Shown: positions 47,064 to 56,035 of the stretch, in pieces
Numbering within the stretch: the first letter of the stretch is position 1
Layout of the letters: every line of letters begins with the position of its first letter
From: Candidatus Tumulicola sp.
GTDB taxonomy: Bacteria > Vulcanimicrobiota > Vulcanimicrobiia > Vulcanimicrobiales > Vulcanimicrobiaceae
Length of the DNA stretch: 64,000 nt
Assembly: GCA_036490475.1 (NCBI GenBank)
Contig: DASXDT010000006.1
Coordinates: 930,001-994,000 of the forward strand
Reading direction: 5' to 3'
Translations under genes and position numbers: made by a program
Notes under the pieces: model-generated
Told to the model about the DNA's origin: nothing
Seen by the model: only the letters and a program-made list of their open reading frames with translations
The model's database searches: none

Positions 47064-47331
47064 CGTCGGCTCCCCGTACAAAAGACGTTGCATAAAAAAT
47101 GGCTAATGGCGTAAAGACGGCGAGCGCAACGATTCCTGCGGTTTCGTACCGCAAGCACGCGGCGAGCGCGAAGACGGCGGCGAATGCGATGCCGATCGCG
47201 GCGTAGCGCCGATGGAAGCCCGGCGTCATGCCGTACACCTGGCCATCGTAGTAGCCGGCCGTTGCGGCGCTGCGCCGCCAAGCGACCGCCGATAACGCGA
47301 TCGCCAAGACTAAACCGGCCACGCTCCACAC
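47056..47331 (-). CDS. Small membrane protein of unknown function
   Basis: The 91-residue product (GTG start 47331) has three hydrophobic segments (SVAGLVLAIALSAVA, YAAIGIAFAAVFALAAC, AGIVALAVFTPLAIFYATSF). It overlaps the DUF255 gene by 8 bases and is likely translationally coupled to it. No family is recognised. It diverges from the ligase gene at 47410, leaving 78 bases for both promoters. Confidence 0.55.
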   Translation of the reverse strand: MWSVAGLVLAIALSAVAWRRSAATAGYYDGQVYGMTPGFHRRYAAIGIAFAAVFALAACLRYETAGIVALAVFTPLAIFYATSFVRGADDE

Positions 47332-47409
47332 GATGCTCTGTTGTTACCCCGATACGGCCAGCGCCTTGCGGTGCGGGTAGGCCGGCGCCCATGCGTCGAA
47401 ACCGCCACG

Positions 47410-49035
47410 ATGCCGTCGGCCAAAAAGACATCGAGCGGCGCGCGACCCGGATCGCTCGATCTGTATAACAAGAAGCGCGATTTCAAGCAAACGCCGGAAC
47501 CCAGCGGCAAGAAGGCGCGTTCGGCCAAACAATTGCGCTTCGTGGTGCAGATGCATCATGCGTCGCGGCTGCACTACGACTTCCGGCTCGAAGCCGACGG
47601 CGTCTTGGCCTCATGGGCCGTGCCGAAAGGCCCGACCCTCAAGCCGCTCGACCGGCGGTTGGCAATGCACGTCGAGGACCATCCGATGGATTACCGGACG
47701 TTCGAAGGCAACATCCCGTCGGGTCAGTACGGCGCCGGCAGCGTCATCGTGTGGGATGAGGGTACCTACGAACTGGCAGAAGGCGACGACCCCGCGACCG
47801 AAATCGCGAACGGCAAGATCAAGTTCGTCATGCACGGTCACAAGTTGAACGGCGAATTCACGCTCGTGAAGATCAAGGCGCGCGAAGGCGAACACGGCGA
47901 GCCGTGGTTGCTGCTCAAAGACCGCGACGAACACGCCGATGAGAAATACGATCCGGTCGATCACCCGGAGTCGGTGAAAACGGGCAAGACGCTCGACGAC
48001 GTTGCCGGCGATGCGAAGGCGAAGATCTGGAATTCGAAGCCGAAAGCCGGCCATTCTTCCGCTCCCAAACGTCCGCAGCGCGTAAAACGAGACCCGATTC
48101 CGAAGCTGAAGTCGGTGATGCTCGCGACGCTGGTCGAGGAGCCGTTCGACGACGACGATTGGCTGTTCGAAATCAAGTGGGACGGCTACCGCGCGATCTG
48201 CACCATCGACGAAGACGGCGCGCTGACGATGCAGTCGCGGAACGACATCGATTTGCTGGCTCGCTTTCCTGCACTAGGCGACGTCGCGCAGGCGTTCAAC
48301 AGCGCACCCATCATCGTCGATGGCGAGATCGTCAGTCTCGATGACGAGGGACGCTCTTCGTTCCAACGATTGCAAGAGGCGCAAAAAACGCCACGCGATT
48401 TGACGTTCGTTGCGTTCGACCTGATTTACGCCGACGGCCGCGATCTGCGCAAGACGCCGCTCGAAGAGCGGAAGGCGTTCCTGGAACGATCGATTCGCAA
48501 GAACGACCGAGTCCTATATTCGAAACACGTCGTCGGCACCGGGCGCGAGTTCTTCAAAGCTGCCGCAGCGAGTGGACTCGAAGGCATCGTCGGCAAGCGT
48601 CGCGATTCCACGTACCAAGAACGTCGCTCGCGCGACTGGGTAAAGATCAAAGCGCAGCACGAGCAAGAGTTCGTGGTCGGCGGATGGACCGATCCGCGCA
48701 ATAGCCGTGTCGGCTTCGGAGCGCTTCTACTGGGCGCGTACGACGGAAAGAAGTTGCGCTACACCGGACACGTGGGAACGGGCTTCTCGCAGAAGCTGCT
48801 CAAAGAACTGCATGCGCGGCTCGTCAAGATCGCGCGCGATACGTCGCCGTTCGATACCAAGGTCGACTCGAATATGAAGCCGCACTGGGTCGAGCCGCAG
48901 ATCGTCGTGCAGGTTCGTTTTACGGAGTGGACTCGGGATAAGCTGCTGCGTCATCCAGCGTTCTTAGGCGAGCGTATCGATAAGAAAGCCGCAAGCGTGA
49001 AGCTGGAGACACCGAAACCTCGCAAAGATTCGTAA
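47410..49035 (+). CDS. ligD: ATP-dependent DNA ligase LigD, phosphoesterase-ligase form
   Basis: The 541-residue protein has, in order, the 3'-phosphoesterase domain (residues about 15-175; RFVVQMHHASRLHYDFRLE, WAVPKGPTLK, MHVEDHPMDYRTFEGNIP) and the ligase domain from about 230, with the adenylated Lys in FEIKWDGYRA and the C-terminal OB fold (GHVGTGFSQKLLKEL, VRFTEWTRD). There is no polymerase domain. Together with the separate polymerase gene and Ku downstream it should repair double-strand breaks by non-homologous end joining. ATG 47410 is chosen because sequence before it does not look like protein. Confidence 0.94.
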   Translation: MPSAKKTSSGARPGSLDLYNKKRDFKQTPEPSGKKARSAKQLRFVVQMHHASRLHYDFRLEADGVLASWAVPKGPTLKPLDRRLAMHVEDHPMDYRTFEGNIPSGQYGAGSVIVWDEGTYELAEGDDPATEIANGKIKFVMHGHKLNGEFTLVKIKAREGEHGEPWLLLKDRDEHADEKYDPVDHPESVKTGKTLDDVAGDAKAKIWNSKPKAGHSSAPKRPQRVKRDPIPKLKSVMLATLVEEPFDDDDWLFEIKWDGYRAICTIDEDGALTMQSRNDIDLLARFPALGDVAQAFNSAPIIVDGEIVSLDDEGRSSFQRLQEAQKTPRDLTFVAFDLIYADGRDLRKTPLEERKAFLERSIRKNDRVLYSKHVVGTGREFFKAAAASGLEGIVGKRRDSTYQERRSRDWVKIKAQHEQEFVVGGWTDPRNSRVGFGALLLGAYDGKKLRYTGHVGTGFSQKLLKELHARLVKIARDTSPFDTKVDSNMKPHWVEPQIVVQVRFTEWTRDKLLRHPAFLGERIDKKAASVKLETPKPRKDS

Positions 49036-49042
49036 GCCGGCG

Positions 49043-50227
49043 TTATATATGCGCCTGCTTGAGTTCTTCTTCCGTGTACACGAAGGGCACGTTCGACGGC
49101 GTCATGATCCGTGCGATATCTCGAAAAATGACCGTGGCAACGCCTTCGGGTGGCTGTAGCGCTTGATACGTAACCCACGCGACGATGGTCACATCGCCCG
49201 CGGGGTAATAATAATCGGCGGTGTTGTAACCGGGAAGACCACCGGTATATCCGTACCAACCGGCGGTACAATTGATTGCCAGACCGAACTTCTTATTGCC
49301 GACGACTTGCTTGCATTCTGAGTCGGGCGTGTACGACGGCGGACCGCCGGTTTTCGCGAGGGAATAGAGCTTTATCCACTTCTTAACGTCCGCCATATTC
49401 GAAACCATCTCACCCGCCGCACCCATGAACTGCACCGGAACCGTATTGCTGACGTCTTCCCAATTTCGTTTCGCGTCCAGTCCGTATCCGCGGGCCCACG
49501 GACCCGGCATGGCTTCGGTGCTCGGATACGTCGTGTTTGCGAGTCGGAACGGCTCGATGAGGCGCTTGCGAATCTGATTGCCGACGCTGTCTTTCGTCAC
49601 GTCTTCGACGATGAGTCCGAGCAGCAAATAGTTGGTGTTGCTATAATGATAGCCGCCGTTCGGCGCAAAATACGGCTTGTGTGCGACGGCCCACCGAATC
49701 AACATGCGGGGATCGAACTTCGCCGGAAGCTTCATCTGTAGCGCGTCGAACTGCGGCGTGTTGTAGGCTTCGAAGAGGCCGCTGCGCATATTGCACAGCT
49801 CACGAACGGTAATGTTGTTACCGTTCGGAATGCGAATGCCGAGCGAGAAATGACTGACCGGATCGTCGAGCGTGAGCTTCTTCTCTGCAATCAACTGGAG
49901 CAATACGCTCACGACGAACGTTTTGGTATTGCTGCCGATGCGAAAGTGGTCGGCGGCCGTGAGCGGGCGCTTCGCCTCCAAATCCGCGTACCCGAAGCCT
50001 CGGGTGAACGAGTGACCGGAGCCGTCCCACACGCCGATCAGGACTCCCGGTATCGGCGTGACGCCGCCGTACTTGCGGCGGTCTCTTTCGACGGCGGCCA
50101 CGATCGCAGACTGGATCGACGCGTCGGACACCGACGGCGTCGCGGTCGCACCGCGTGCGGTGGTCGCCGGTACGATCGAAGCCACCACGGCCGCAACGGC
50201 CAATGCCAACATACTGAAATGCTTCAC
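49043..50227 (-). CDS. Serine hydrolase of the beta-lactamase/class C family
   Basis: The 394-residue protein has a signal peptide (HFSMLALAVAAVVASIVPA), the active-site S-x-x-K in FRIGSNTKTFVVS, Y-S-N in GGYHYSNTNYLLLG and a late GYTGGLPGYN in place of the H-x-G motif. It belongs to the esterase/D-aminopeptidase/beta-lactamase-C superfamily; the substrate is unknown. It sits on the opposite strand between the ligase and polymerase genes of the end-joining locus, with no obvious functional link. GTG start at 50227. Confidence 0.88.
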   Translation of the reverse strand: MKHFSMLALAVAAVVASIVPATTARGATATPSVSDASIQSAIVAAVERDRRKYGGVTPIPGVLIGVWDGSGHSFTRGFGYADLEAKRPLTAADHFRIGSNTKTFVVSVLLQLIAEKKLTLDDPVSHFSLGIRIPNGNNITVRELCNMRSGLFEAYNTPQFDALQMKLPAKFDPRMLIRWAVAHKPYFAPNGGYHYSNTNYLLLGLIVEDVTKDSVGNQIRKRLIEPFRLANTTYPSTEAMPGPWARGYGLDAKRNWEDVSNTVPVQFMGAAGEMVSNMADVKKWIKLYSLAKTGGPPSYTPDSECKQVVGNKKFGLAINCTAGWYGYTGGLPGYNTADYYYPAGDVTIVAWVTYQALQPPEGVATVIFRDIARIMTPSNVPFVYTEEELKQAHI

Positions 50228-50298
50228 ACATGCGACTTCGCTGGCGGTAGGACGTTCCCCCAGCCTCGCGCAATGGCTCGACGGTCAGGGAGGGTACC

Positions 50299-51339
50299 GT
50301 GAGCGTGAGCGAACGCACGACCATCGACGTAGGTTCGCGACGCGTAACGGTGTCGAACCTCGATAAAGTACTGTGGCCGCGGGACGGCTACACCAAGGGC
50401 GACTTGATCGCGTATTATCGTGCAGTTGCTGCGACGATCGTGCCGTATCTCAAGGAACGCCCGCTGACGTTGCAGCGCTATCCCGACGGCGTCGACGGCC
50501 CGTCGTTCTTTGAGAAGAACTTGCCGAAAGGCGTTCCCGATTGGGTCGATCGCGTCACAACGTCGGCGTCGGAGGGCGGTAAGAAGGTCACGTACGTCGT
50601 GTGTAACGACGAGCCAACGCTCGTCTATGCCGCCAATTTAGCGTCCATTCCGTTGCACGCGTGGACGTCGCGCGTGGAAACGCTCGACGAGCCGGATTTC
50701 GTATTTTTCGACATCGACGCCGGCGACGATTGTACGCTCAAAACACTCGCGGCAGTGACGCTCGCAATGCGCGATACGCTCGACGGGATCGGATTGCAGT
50801 CGTTGGTGAAGACGTCCGGCGGAATGGGGTTACACGTTTTCGTGCCGCTCGCCGGCGGCTATTCGTACGAAAGCGCAAAACTATTCGCCGAACTAGTCGC
50901 ACGGCACGTCGCCTCCGGACTGGGCGAGCAGGTCACGCTCGAACGGGCGATCGCCAAACGCCACCCGGCAGCCGTGTATCTCGACTACGTGCAAGTCGGG
51001 CGAGGCAAAACGTATGTGGTTCCCTACTGCGTTCGGGCTCGTGATAAGGCGCCGGTCTCCACGCCGCTCGAGTGGGCCGAGGTCGAGGCCATGGCGCGCA
51101 AACGCGGACCCATCGTTCCGGCCGATGAGTTCGCCAAGTTCACCATCGCCACCACACCTAAACGCCTCGCGGCAAAAGGCGACGTATGGGCCGGGAAAGC
51201 TTGGAAACAACAACGCTTAGAGCCGGCGATCGAGGCGGCCCAGACCGCCTGGACTGAGGAAAAAGCGGGCGCCGCCAAAGCCCCTCGTACGAGCCGGTCG
51301 AGCAAGCGAGGGACGGAAGCCGCGAAGCGGGTAGAATAG
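50299..51339 (+). CDS. LigD-type DNA polymerase/primase (POL domain)
   Basis: The 346-residue protein is the stand-alone LigD polymerase, a primase-like enzyme that fills gaps with preference for ribonucleotides at breaks. It shows KVLWPRDGYTKGDLIAYYR, VRY-like RPLTLQRYPDGVDG, FFEKNLPKG, the catalytic D-x-D in FVFFDIDAGDD, KTSGGMGLHV and YLDYVQVGRGKTYVVPY (third Asp). The C-terminal tail is basic. GTG start at 50299 after GGGAGG. Ku follows 7 bases after its stop. Confidence 0.93.
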   Translation: MSVSERTTIDVGSRRVTVSNLDKVLWPRDGYTKGDLIAYYRAVAATIVPYLKERPLTLQRYPDGVDGPSFFEKNLPKGVPDWVDRVTTSASEGGKKVTYVVCNDEPTLVYAANLASIPLHAWTSRVETLDEPDFVFFDIDAGDDCTLKTLAAVTLAMRDTLDGIGLQSLVKTSGGMGLHVFVPLAGGYSYESAKLFAELVARHVASGLGEQVTLERAIAKRHPAAVYLDYVQVGRGKTYVVPYCVRARDKAPVSTPLEWAEVEAMARKRGPIVPADEFAKFTIATTPKRLAAKGDVWAGKAWKQQRLEPAIEAAQTAWTEEKAGAAKAPRTSRSSKRGTEAAKRVE

Positions 51340-51346
51340 TCGGACT

Positions 51347-52210
51347 ATGGCGCACGCGATTTGGTCCGGTTCTATCAACTTCGGCCTGGTGACCATCCCG
51401 GTCAAGGTCTTCACCGCCGTTAAGTCCGACGATCTCTCATTCAACATGCTGCACGCAAAGGACGAGGGTCGTATTAAGTACGAGCGCGTTTGCAGCGTCG
51501 ACGGCAAGCCCGTGCCTTGGGACGAGATCGTCAAGGGTTACGAATACGAGAAGGGCGAGTACGTCATCCTCACCGACGACGATTTCAAGAAGGTCAATCC
51601 CGAGGCTACGCAATCGGTCGATATTCTCGAGTTCGTCGAACTCGATCAAATCAACCCGATGTTTTTCGACAAGCCGTATTATCTCGAGCCGACCAAACAA
51701 GGGAAGCACGCGTACGCGCTCTTGCGCGAAGCGCTGTCGACCAGCAAACGCGTGGCGATCGCGCGCGTGGTGATACGAACCAAAGAGTACATCGCCGCCG
51801 TCAAGCCGTTGGGCGACGCGCTCGTGCTCGAGTTGATGCACTGGGCCGACGAGATCGTCGACACCGGGACGCTCGAGTTACCCGATAGCGAAAAACTTCC
51901 GGAAGCTGAAATGAAAATGGCAAAAATGCTGATCGACGCCATGAGCGTCGAAGCGTTCGAACCGGAGAAATTTACGAACAAATATCACGACGAACTGCTC
52001 GCGATGATCGACGCTCGCGTCAACGGCAAAGAACTGCCGCAACCCAAGAAGGCACCGGCGCGCTCGAAGGTCGTCAACCTCATGGACGTGCTCGCAAAGA
52101 GCTTGGAAGAGAGCAAGAAACGCAGAGCTGATGCATCGAGCGAAGATGCCGACGAAACCGAACGCGAGCGTCCGGCTCGCGGCGGCCGCAGAAAGAGAAC
52201 TGCGGCGTAG
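51347..52210 (+). CDS. ku: Ku protein for non-homologous end joining
   Basis: The 287-residue protein is a typical bacterial Ku homodimer subunit: AIWSGSINFGLVTIPVKVFTA at the start, the KYERVCSVDGKPVPWDEIVKGYEYEKG region, VDILEFVELDQINPMFFDKPYYL-type motif (shown here as DILEFVELDQINP), and the Lys/Arg-rich C-terminal tail (GGRRKRTAA). It threads onto broken ends and recruits LigD. It forms an operon with the polymerase gene. Confidence 0.97.
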   Translation: MAHAIWSGSINFGLVTIPVKVFTAVKSDDLSFNMLHAKDEGRIKYERVCSVDGKPVPWDEIVKGYEYEKGEYVILTDDDFKKVNPEATQSVDILEFVELDQINPMFFDKPYYLEPTKQGKHAYALLREALSTSKRVAIARVVIRTKEYIAAVKPLGDALVLELMHWADEIVDTGTLELPDSEKLPEAEMKMAKMLIDAMSVEAFEPEKFTNKYHDELLAMIDARVNGKELPQPKKAPARSKVVNLMDVLAKSLEESKKRRADASSEDADETERERPARGGRRKRTAA

Positions 52211-52588
52211 TCAGCGCCGGGCCGGAACCAGCCGCGCACCGAGCGCCACGAGCGGTGCCAGCGTGAGCAAAAACGTCAGGTGATACCACAGCGGAAGACG
52301 AGTCCCGATCTGTACGTGCGTCGGCACAAAGAACGCGAGCAAAACGAGGCCGACGATCCACGGGGCGACTCGGCTCTCAGGGGCGATCGTGCGCACGATG
52401 GCGCCGGCGATCAACGACGTCGCAACCGCAATCGAAAGCCTCGCGATCTCCATCGTCAACGTAAACGTGAGCGCGTGCTCCACGCTCGCGTAGCCGGGAA
52501 TGCTCCACCGAAGCACGATATCCAGCAGTGTGACGACGAGTACCCAGGCCACCAGGCCAACGACGACTCCCAGGACGGTCCGCCACAT
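52211..52588 (-). CDS. Small membrane protein of unknown function
   Basis: The 125-residue protein has four hydrophobic segments (LGVVVGLVAWVLVVTLLDIV, IAVATSLIAGAIV, APWIVGLVLLAFFVPT, LTFLLTLAPLVALGARL). ATG 52588 has AGCGGAGGC upstream, and the shared TATA region before it is described separately. The stop abuts the ku stop in convergent orientation. No family is recognised. Confidence 0.6.
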   Translation of the reverse strand: MWRTVLGVVVGLVAWVLVVTLLDIVLRWSIPGYASVEHALTFTLTMEIARLSIAVATSLIAGAIVRTIAPESRVAPWIVGLVLLAFFVPTHVQIGTRLPLWYHLTFLLTLAPLVALGARLVPARR

Positions 52589-52621
52589 ACATCTGCCTCC
52601 GCTACTCGTTTTCTTGGTTTG

Positions 52622-52643
52622 ATTATAATAGTGTAATTAAACT
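52622..52643. promoter_or_regulatory. Divergent promoter and palindrome between membrane protein and PadR genes
   Basis: ATTATAAT at 52622-52629 is self-complementary, so a TATAAT -10 box can be read on both strands. The following AGT-G-TAATTA-A-ACT (52630-52643) is a near-perfect palindrome right before the PadR ATG at 52644, a fitting autorepressor site. No good -35 is visible on either strand. Confidence 0.5.
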
Positions 52644-53207
52644 ATGAAGGCAAGGCTCCTGATTCTCGGGACGCTCCATCGGGGCGATCTGCATCCCTAC
52701 GAGATCAAGCGTCGGCTCGAAAGTGCCCTGGTGGAGTGCTACCTCGATGTCGACGTCGGATCGCTGTACTACTCGATCCGGCAACTCGAGAAGGACGGTT
52801 CGATCGCGCCCGTCGCGCAGGAGCGGGTACCGCGCGGCGGCGTCCGGACGATCTATACGATTACGCCGCAGGGCCGCGCCGAGTTCGAAGAGGGCTTCTA
52901 TCGTTTGTTCGACGGCGATCGTCCGGTTTCGCAGACGCTCTACGGACCGCTTCTCTTTTTGCACTGCGTTCCACGCGAGAAGTTGGCCCAGGCCATCAAG
53001 CGCAAGATCGCGCGTACCGAAGAGTTGATCGCCGAATTGAAGTCGTTACGCAAAGAGATGGGCGAGGGCGTTTCGACCGGAGGCGCGCAGCTGTTCCGTC
53101 ATTTGGAAAAGCAACGACGCCTCGATCGCGATTGGCTCAAAGATCTGTTGGAGGAAGTCGAATCCGGGCGCATTCGCGACGGCAACCCGCAAACGTTACC
53201 GCGTTAG
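52644..53207 (+). CDS. PadR family transcriptional regulator
   Basis: The 187-residue protein has the PadR winged helix (LLILGTLHRGDLHPYEIKRRL, VGSLYYSIRQLEKDGSIAP, TIYTITPQGRAEFE) and a C-terminal dimerisation helix (KLAQAIKRKIARTEELIAEL). PadR proteins repress stress or drug-efflux genes and are released by small molecules. It precedes an MFS exporter encoded convergently on the other strand, a plausible target. ATG 52644 has almost no leader after the -10 box. Confidence 0.92.
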   Translation: MKARLLILGTLHRGDLHPYEIKRRLESALVECYLDVDVGSLYYSIRQLEKDGSIAPVAQERVPRGGVRTIYTITPQGRAEFEEGFYRLFDGDRPVSQTLYGPLLFLHCVPREKLAQAIKRKIARTEELIAELKSLRKEMGEGVSTGGAQLFRHLEKQRRLDRDWLKDLLEEVESGRIRDGNPQTLPR

Positions 53208-53214
53208 AGCGCGC

Positions 53215-54441
53215 TTATTGCACGGACTCCGCGCTCAGCATTTCGACATCGTCGGCAAGGTTGTCGGGTTTCTGGACTAATTCTGGCGTTTCGCGTTCGG
53301 CGCGCGCTCCGAGTAAACCGAGAAGCAACGCGACCGCCTCGAGCGCGAGTGGTTCCAGTCCGGCGAATCCGGGTCCGTATCGGCCGAGTAAACCGGTGGA
53401 AATTGGTGGCGCGAGAATACCGGACAACGAATCCAACGACGACGACGCCCCGAGCACCATGCCCTGCTCGCGACCCGTCGCGGTGTTGCTGATCAATGCG
53501 GTTATGCCCGTATTTGCAAGCGCCATACCGAATGCAAAGAGCAGCATCGTACCCGCGAGTGCGAAAATGTTGTGCACGACAGCTACCGAAGCAAACGCCA
53601 GCACTAAGGCTGCTAAACCGACGTTGGACATGGTACGATCGCCGAGCCAGTTCGACATGCGCCCAACCAGAAAGACGTTCGACAAGACGTTGAAGACCGC
53701 AAAAAACGAGAAGAAATAATCCGTTTCGGTCAGCGTGAAGTGGAGCTGGCCGTTTAAGTACAACGCGATCACCGAGAACCAGCCGTACAGCCCCAGCGAA
53801 ATCGCCAGCTTTTGCCAGAGAATTCGCGAGAGACGCGGTTTGCGAAAACTGGTTAAAATGCTGCCGACGCCGGTGGTTTCCTCGCGCTCGAGTTTGGTGC
53901 GAGACTCGGGCAGTGCGAAGTACGTCAAGAGCAACGTCAAGAATTGCAGCGCCGCCGCAGTCAGAAACGGTGCTTTGAAACCGAAGCGGGCAAAAAGCAA
54001 CCCGCCTCCGAGCGGGCCAAAAATCATCGCGGCCGCAAAGGTTCCGCCGATCAGGCCGAACGCACGCGAACGATCTTTCGGCTCGACGAGATCGGCGACG
54101 TAGGCCTGGGTGACGCTGATGTTGCCGCCCGAAATGCCTTCGACGATCCGCGCGAAGAATACCCAACCGATCGTCGGTGCGAATGCGAGCATCGTCCAGC
54201 CGATCGTCGCTCCGATTTGGCTGACGATCAGCACCATCTTGCGACCGATGCGATCCGAGATAGCGCCCCAGAGCGGCGCCGCGACCAATTGGCAGGCCGA
54301 AAACGACGCGAACAGCAGCCCGACGACCAGCGGCGTCGCGCCGAAGTGCGTCACGAAATACGGCAGCATCGGGATCAGCATGCTGAACCCGACGATGTCG
54401 ATGAACGTGATCCCGAGGATCGGAAGTAGCTTACGTATCAT
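53215..54441 (-). CDS. MFS efflux transporter (TetA-like)
   Basis: The 408-residue protein has twelve hydrophobic segments and the MFS motif A in [14 protein letters not shown], with the second-half mirror [39 protein letters not shown] is the TetA/DHA1-type drug:H+ antiporter signature (motif C region shown as [14 protein letters not shown]). The N-terminus overlaps the protease gene by 11 bases, so it is co-transcribed with it. The convergent PadR gene is a likely regulator. Confidence 0.88.
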   Translation of the reverse strand: MIRKLLPILGITFIDIVGFSMLIPMLPYFVTHFGATPLVVGLLFASFSACQLVAAPLWGAISDRIGRKMVLIVSQIGATIGWTMLAFAPTIGWVFFARIVEGISGGNISVTQAYVADLVEPKDRSRAFGLIGGTFAAAMIFGPLGGGLLFARFGFKAPFLTAAALQFLTLLLTYFALPESRTKLEREETTGVGSILTSFRKPRLSRILWQKLAISLGLYGWFSVIALYLNGQLHFTLTETDYFFSFFAVFNVLSNVFLVGRMSNWLGDRTMSNVGLAALVLAFASVAVVHNIFALAGTMLLFAFGMALANTGITALISNTATGREQGMVLGASSSLDSLSGILAPPISTGLLGRYGPGFAGLEPLALEAVALLLGLLGARAERETPELVQKPDNLADDVEMLSAESVQ

Positions 54442-55384
54442 CGCGCGATTCGACCGGTAACACGATCGGCGACAATCGTTCGCCTTTGCGCAGAACGTCC
54501 AACTTATACGGACGGCTGAGATCGACGCTCGTAAGAATCTTGTGCAGCGCGTCGAGCCCGTTCAGCCGGCTTCCTTCAAATGCAAGCAGCACGTCGCCGG
54601 GCTGCAGCCGCGCGATGTCGGCGGGGCTTCCGGATTCGACCGAATGCACGATGATGGCCGAACCCTTATCCAGACCGAAACGCCGAACCGCCGCATCGGA
54701 GAGCACGACATCTTGGCCGGCAAATCCGAGATAGCCGCGCCGAACCTTACCATCGCGCATCAGCAAGCCGGCAACGAATTTCGCAGTGTTGATCGCGATG
54801 GCGAAACACAAGCCTTGACCCGGAAGCACGGCGGTGTTAACGCCGATCACGTCGCCGTCGGCAGTCACCAGCGGTCCGCCGGAGTTGCCCGGGTTCAAGG
54901 CCGCGTCGGTTTGCACGATATTGTCCATCAGGCGCCCGGACTGCGAGCGCAACGTTCGTCCGAGCGCGCTCACCACGCCGGCCGTGACGGTGTATGCTAG
55001 CCCGAACGGATTGCCGACGGCGACGACGAGCTGTCCGGGGCGCAACTCGCTAGAATCGCCGAGCGTCGCGTGCTGCAACTCCGGCGCGTCGAGTCGAAGC
55101 ACCGCCAAGTCCGTATGCTGATCGTCGCCGATGAGGCGAGCGGGTAACTCCCGGCCATCGAGCAACGCAACCGTAATCGACTCCGCGCCGTGCACCACGT
55201 GACTGTTGGTGAGAACGAATCCGTCGGGCGTGAAAATGAAGCCGGAACCGTTGCCGCCGCCGCGTCCGTTTCGAACTTCGATCGAGACGACGGCAGGGCT
55301 AACTCGTTCGGCTGCGGCCGTAACGGCCTGCGAATAGGGATCGAGAATCGCCGGGGCGGCGAGCTCAACAAGAGAAAGCGGCAT
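54431..55384 (-). CDS. HtrA-like serine protease (S1C) with one PDZ domain
   Basis: The 317-residue protein has the full catalytic triad: His in LTNSHVVHG, Asp in [11 protein letters not shown] and Ser in [11 protein letters not shown] single PDZ domain follows (residues about 225-310; [27 protein letters not shown]). There is no signal peptide or membrane segment, unlike DegP/DegS, so it is probably cytosolic or released without a signal. It degrades or refolds damaged proteins in homologues. It shares 11 bases with the MFS gene. Confidence 0.92.
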   Translation of the reverse strand: MPLSLVELAAPAILDPYSQAVTAAAERVSPAVVSIEVRNGRGGGNGSGFIFTPDGFVLTNSHVVHGAESITVALLDGRELPARLIGDDQHTDLAVLRLDAPELQHATLGDSSELRPGQLVVAVGNPFGLAYTVTAGVVSALGRTLRSQSGRLMDNIVQTDAALNPGNSGGPLVTADGDVIGVNTAVLPGQGLCFAIAINTAKFVAGLLMRDGKVRRGYLGFAGQDVVLSDAAVRRFGLDKGSAIIVHSVESGSPADIARLQPGDVLLAFEGSRLNGLDALHKILTSVDLSRPYKLDVLRKGERLSPIVLPVESRDDT

Positions 55385-55442
55385 ACCGGTCCCTCAAGAC
55401 CTCGCACCCGGCGGCCCGGTTGCGACGTCGGTCGCTGAGGGC

Positions 55443-55835
55443 TTATTCGGGCAGATCGAGCGGATGGGTGCCCTCGAAATTGATCGGACGTCCGCTGTCG
55501 TCGACGGCGACCATCACAAAGTGGCTGACGGTGCAGAGGCGGCGTTCGCCAGTCAATAGGTTCTCGGAGAAAAGTTCGGTCTTCACGACCATCGACGTCT
55601 TGCCGCGCGAAACGACGTTGGCCACGACTTCGGCCAGGTCGCCTTGCCGCACCGGTTGGCGAAAATCGGTTTTATCGAGCGACGCGGTGACGCAAGCGGT
55701 TCGGCTGAAGCGGCTCGCCGCGATGAATGCGGCTTTGTCCATCATCTTCAGCGCTTCGCCTCCAAAGAGCGTGCCGTAATGATTCGTTTGGTCGGGAAAG
55801 ACGATTTCGGCCATGATGGCTTCGTGCGGCTTCAT
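55443..55835 (-). CDS. Acyl-CoA thioesterase (hotdog fold, YciA-like)
   Basis: The 130-residue protein has the hotdog pattern with the catalytic region VFPDQTNHYGTLFGGEALKMMD, followed by VTASLDKTDFRQPVRQGDL and MVVKTELFSENLLTGE. It hydrolyses acyl-CoA thioesters, in homologues with broad chain-length range. ATG 55835 is the start. It is followed on the other side by the HtrA-like gene after 58 bases and precedes the tRNA divergently. Confidence 0.92.
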   Translation of the reverse strand: MKPHEAIMAEIVFPDQTNHYGTLFGGEALKMMDKAAFIAASRFSRTACVTASLDKTDFRQPVRQGDLAEVVANVVSRGKTSMVVKTELFSENLLTGERRLCTVSHFVMVAVDDSGRPINFEGTHPLDLPE

Positions 55836-55898
55836 CGCTGCCGAGCTTCTGCGCCGGGCAGGGCGGATGCTCCCCGGCGCGAAGCCGTGCGATTCCGC

Positions 55899-55982
55899 GC
55901 CCAGGTGGCGGAATTGGTAGACGCGCTGGTTTCAGGTATCAGTGGTGGCAACATCGTGGGGGTTCGAGTCCCTTCCTGGGCA
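55899..55982 (+). tRNA. tRNA-Leu (anticodon CAG)
   Basis: The acceptor stem GCCCAGG (55899-55905) pairs with CCTGGGC (55975-55981), followed by discriminator A. The anticodon loop is TTCAGGT in a CTGGT/ATCAG stem, anticodon CAG. The long variable arm expected for tRNA-Leu is present (about TGGTGGCAACATCG region), and the T-arm is GGGGG-TTCGAGT-CCCTT. CCA is not encoded. The 84-base length fits a class II tRNA. Confidence 0.97.
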
Positions 55983-56035
55983 AATTTTCCGTGGATGCAC
56001 TGAACAGCATCGCGCCGAGATACAGGCGAACTAGT

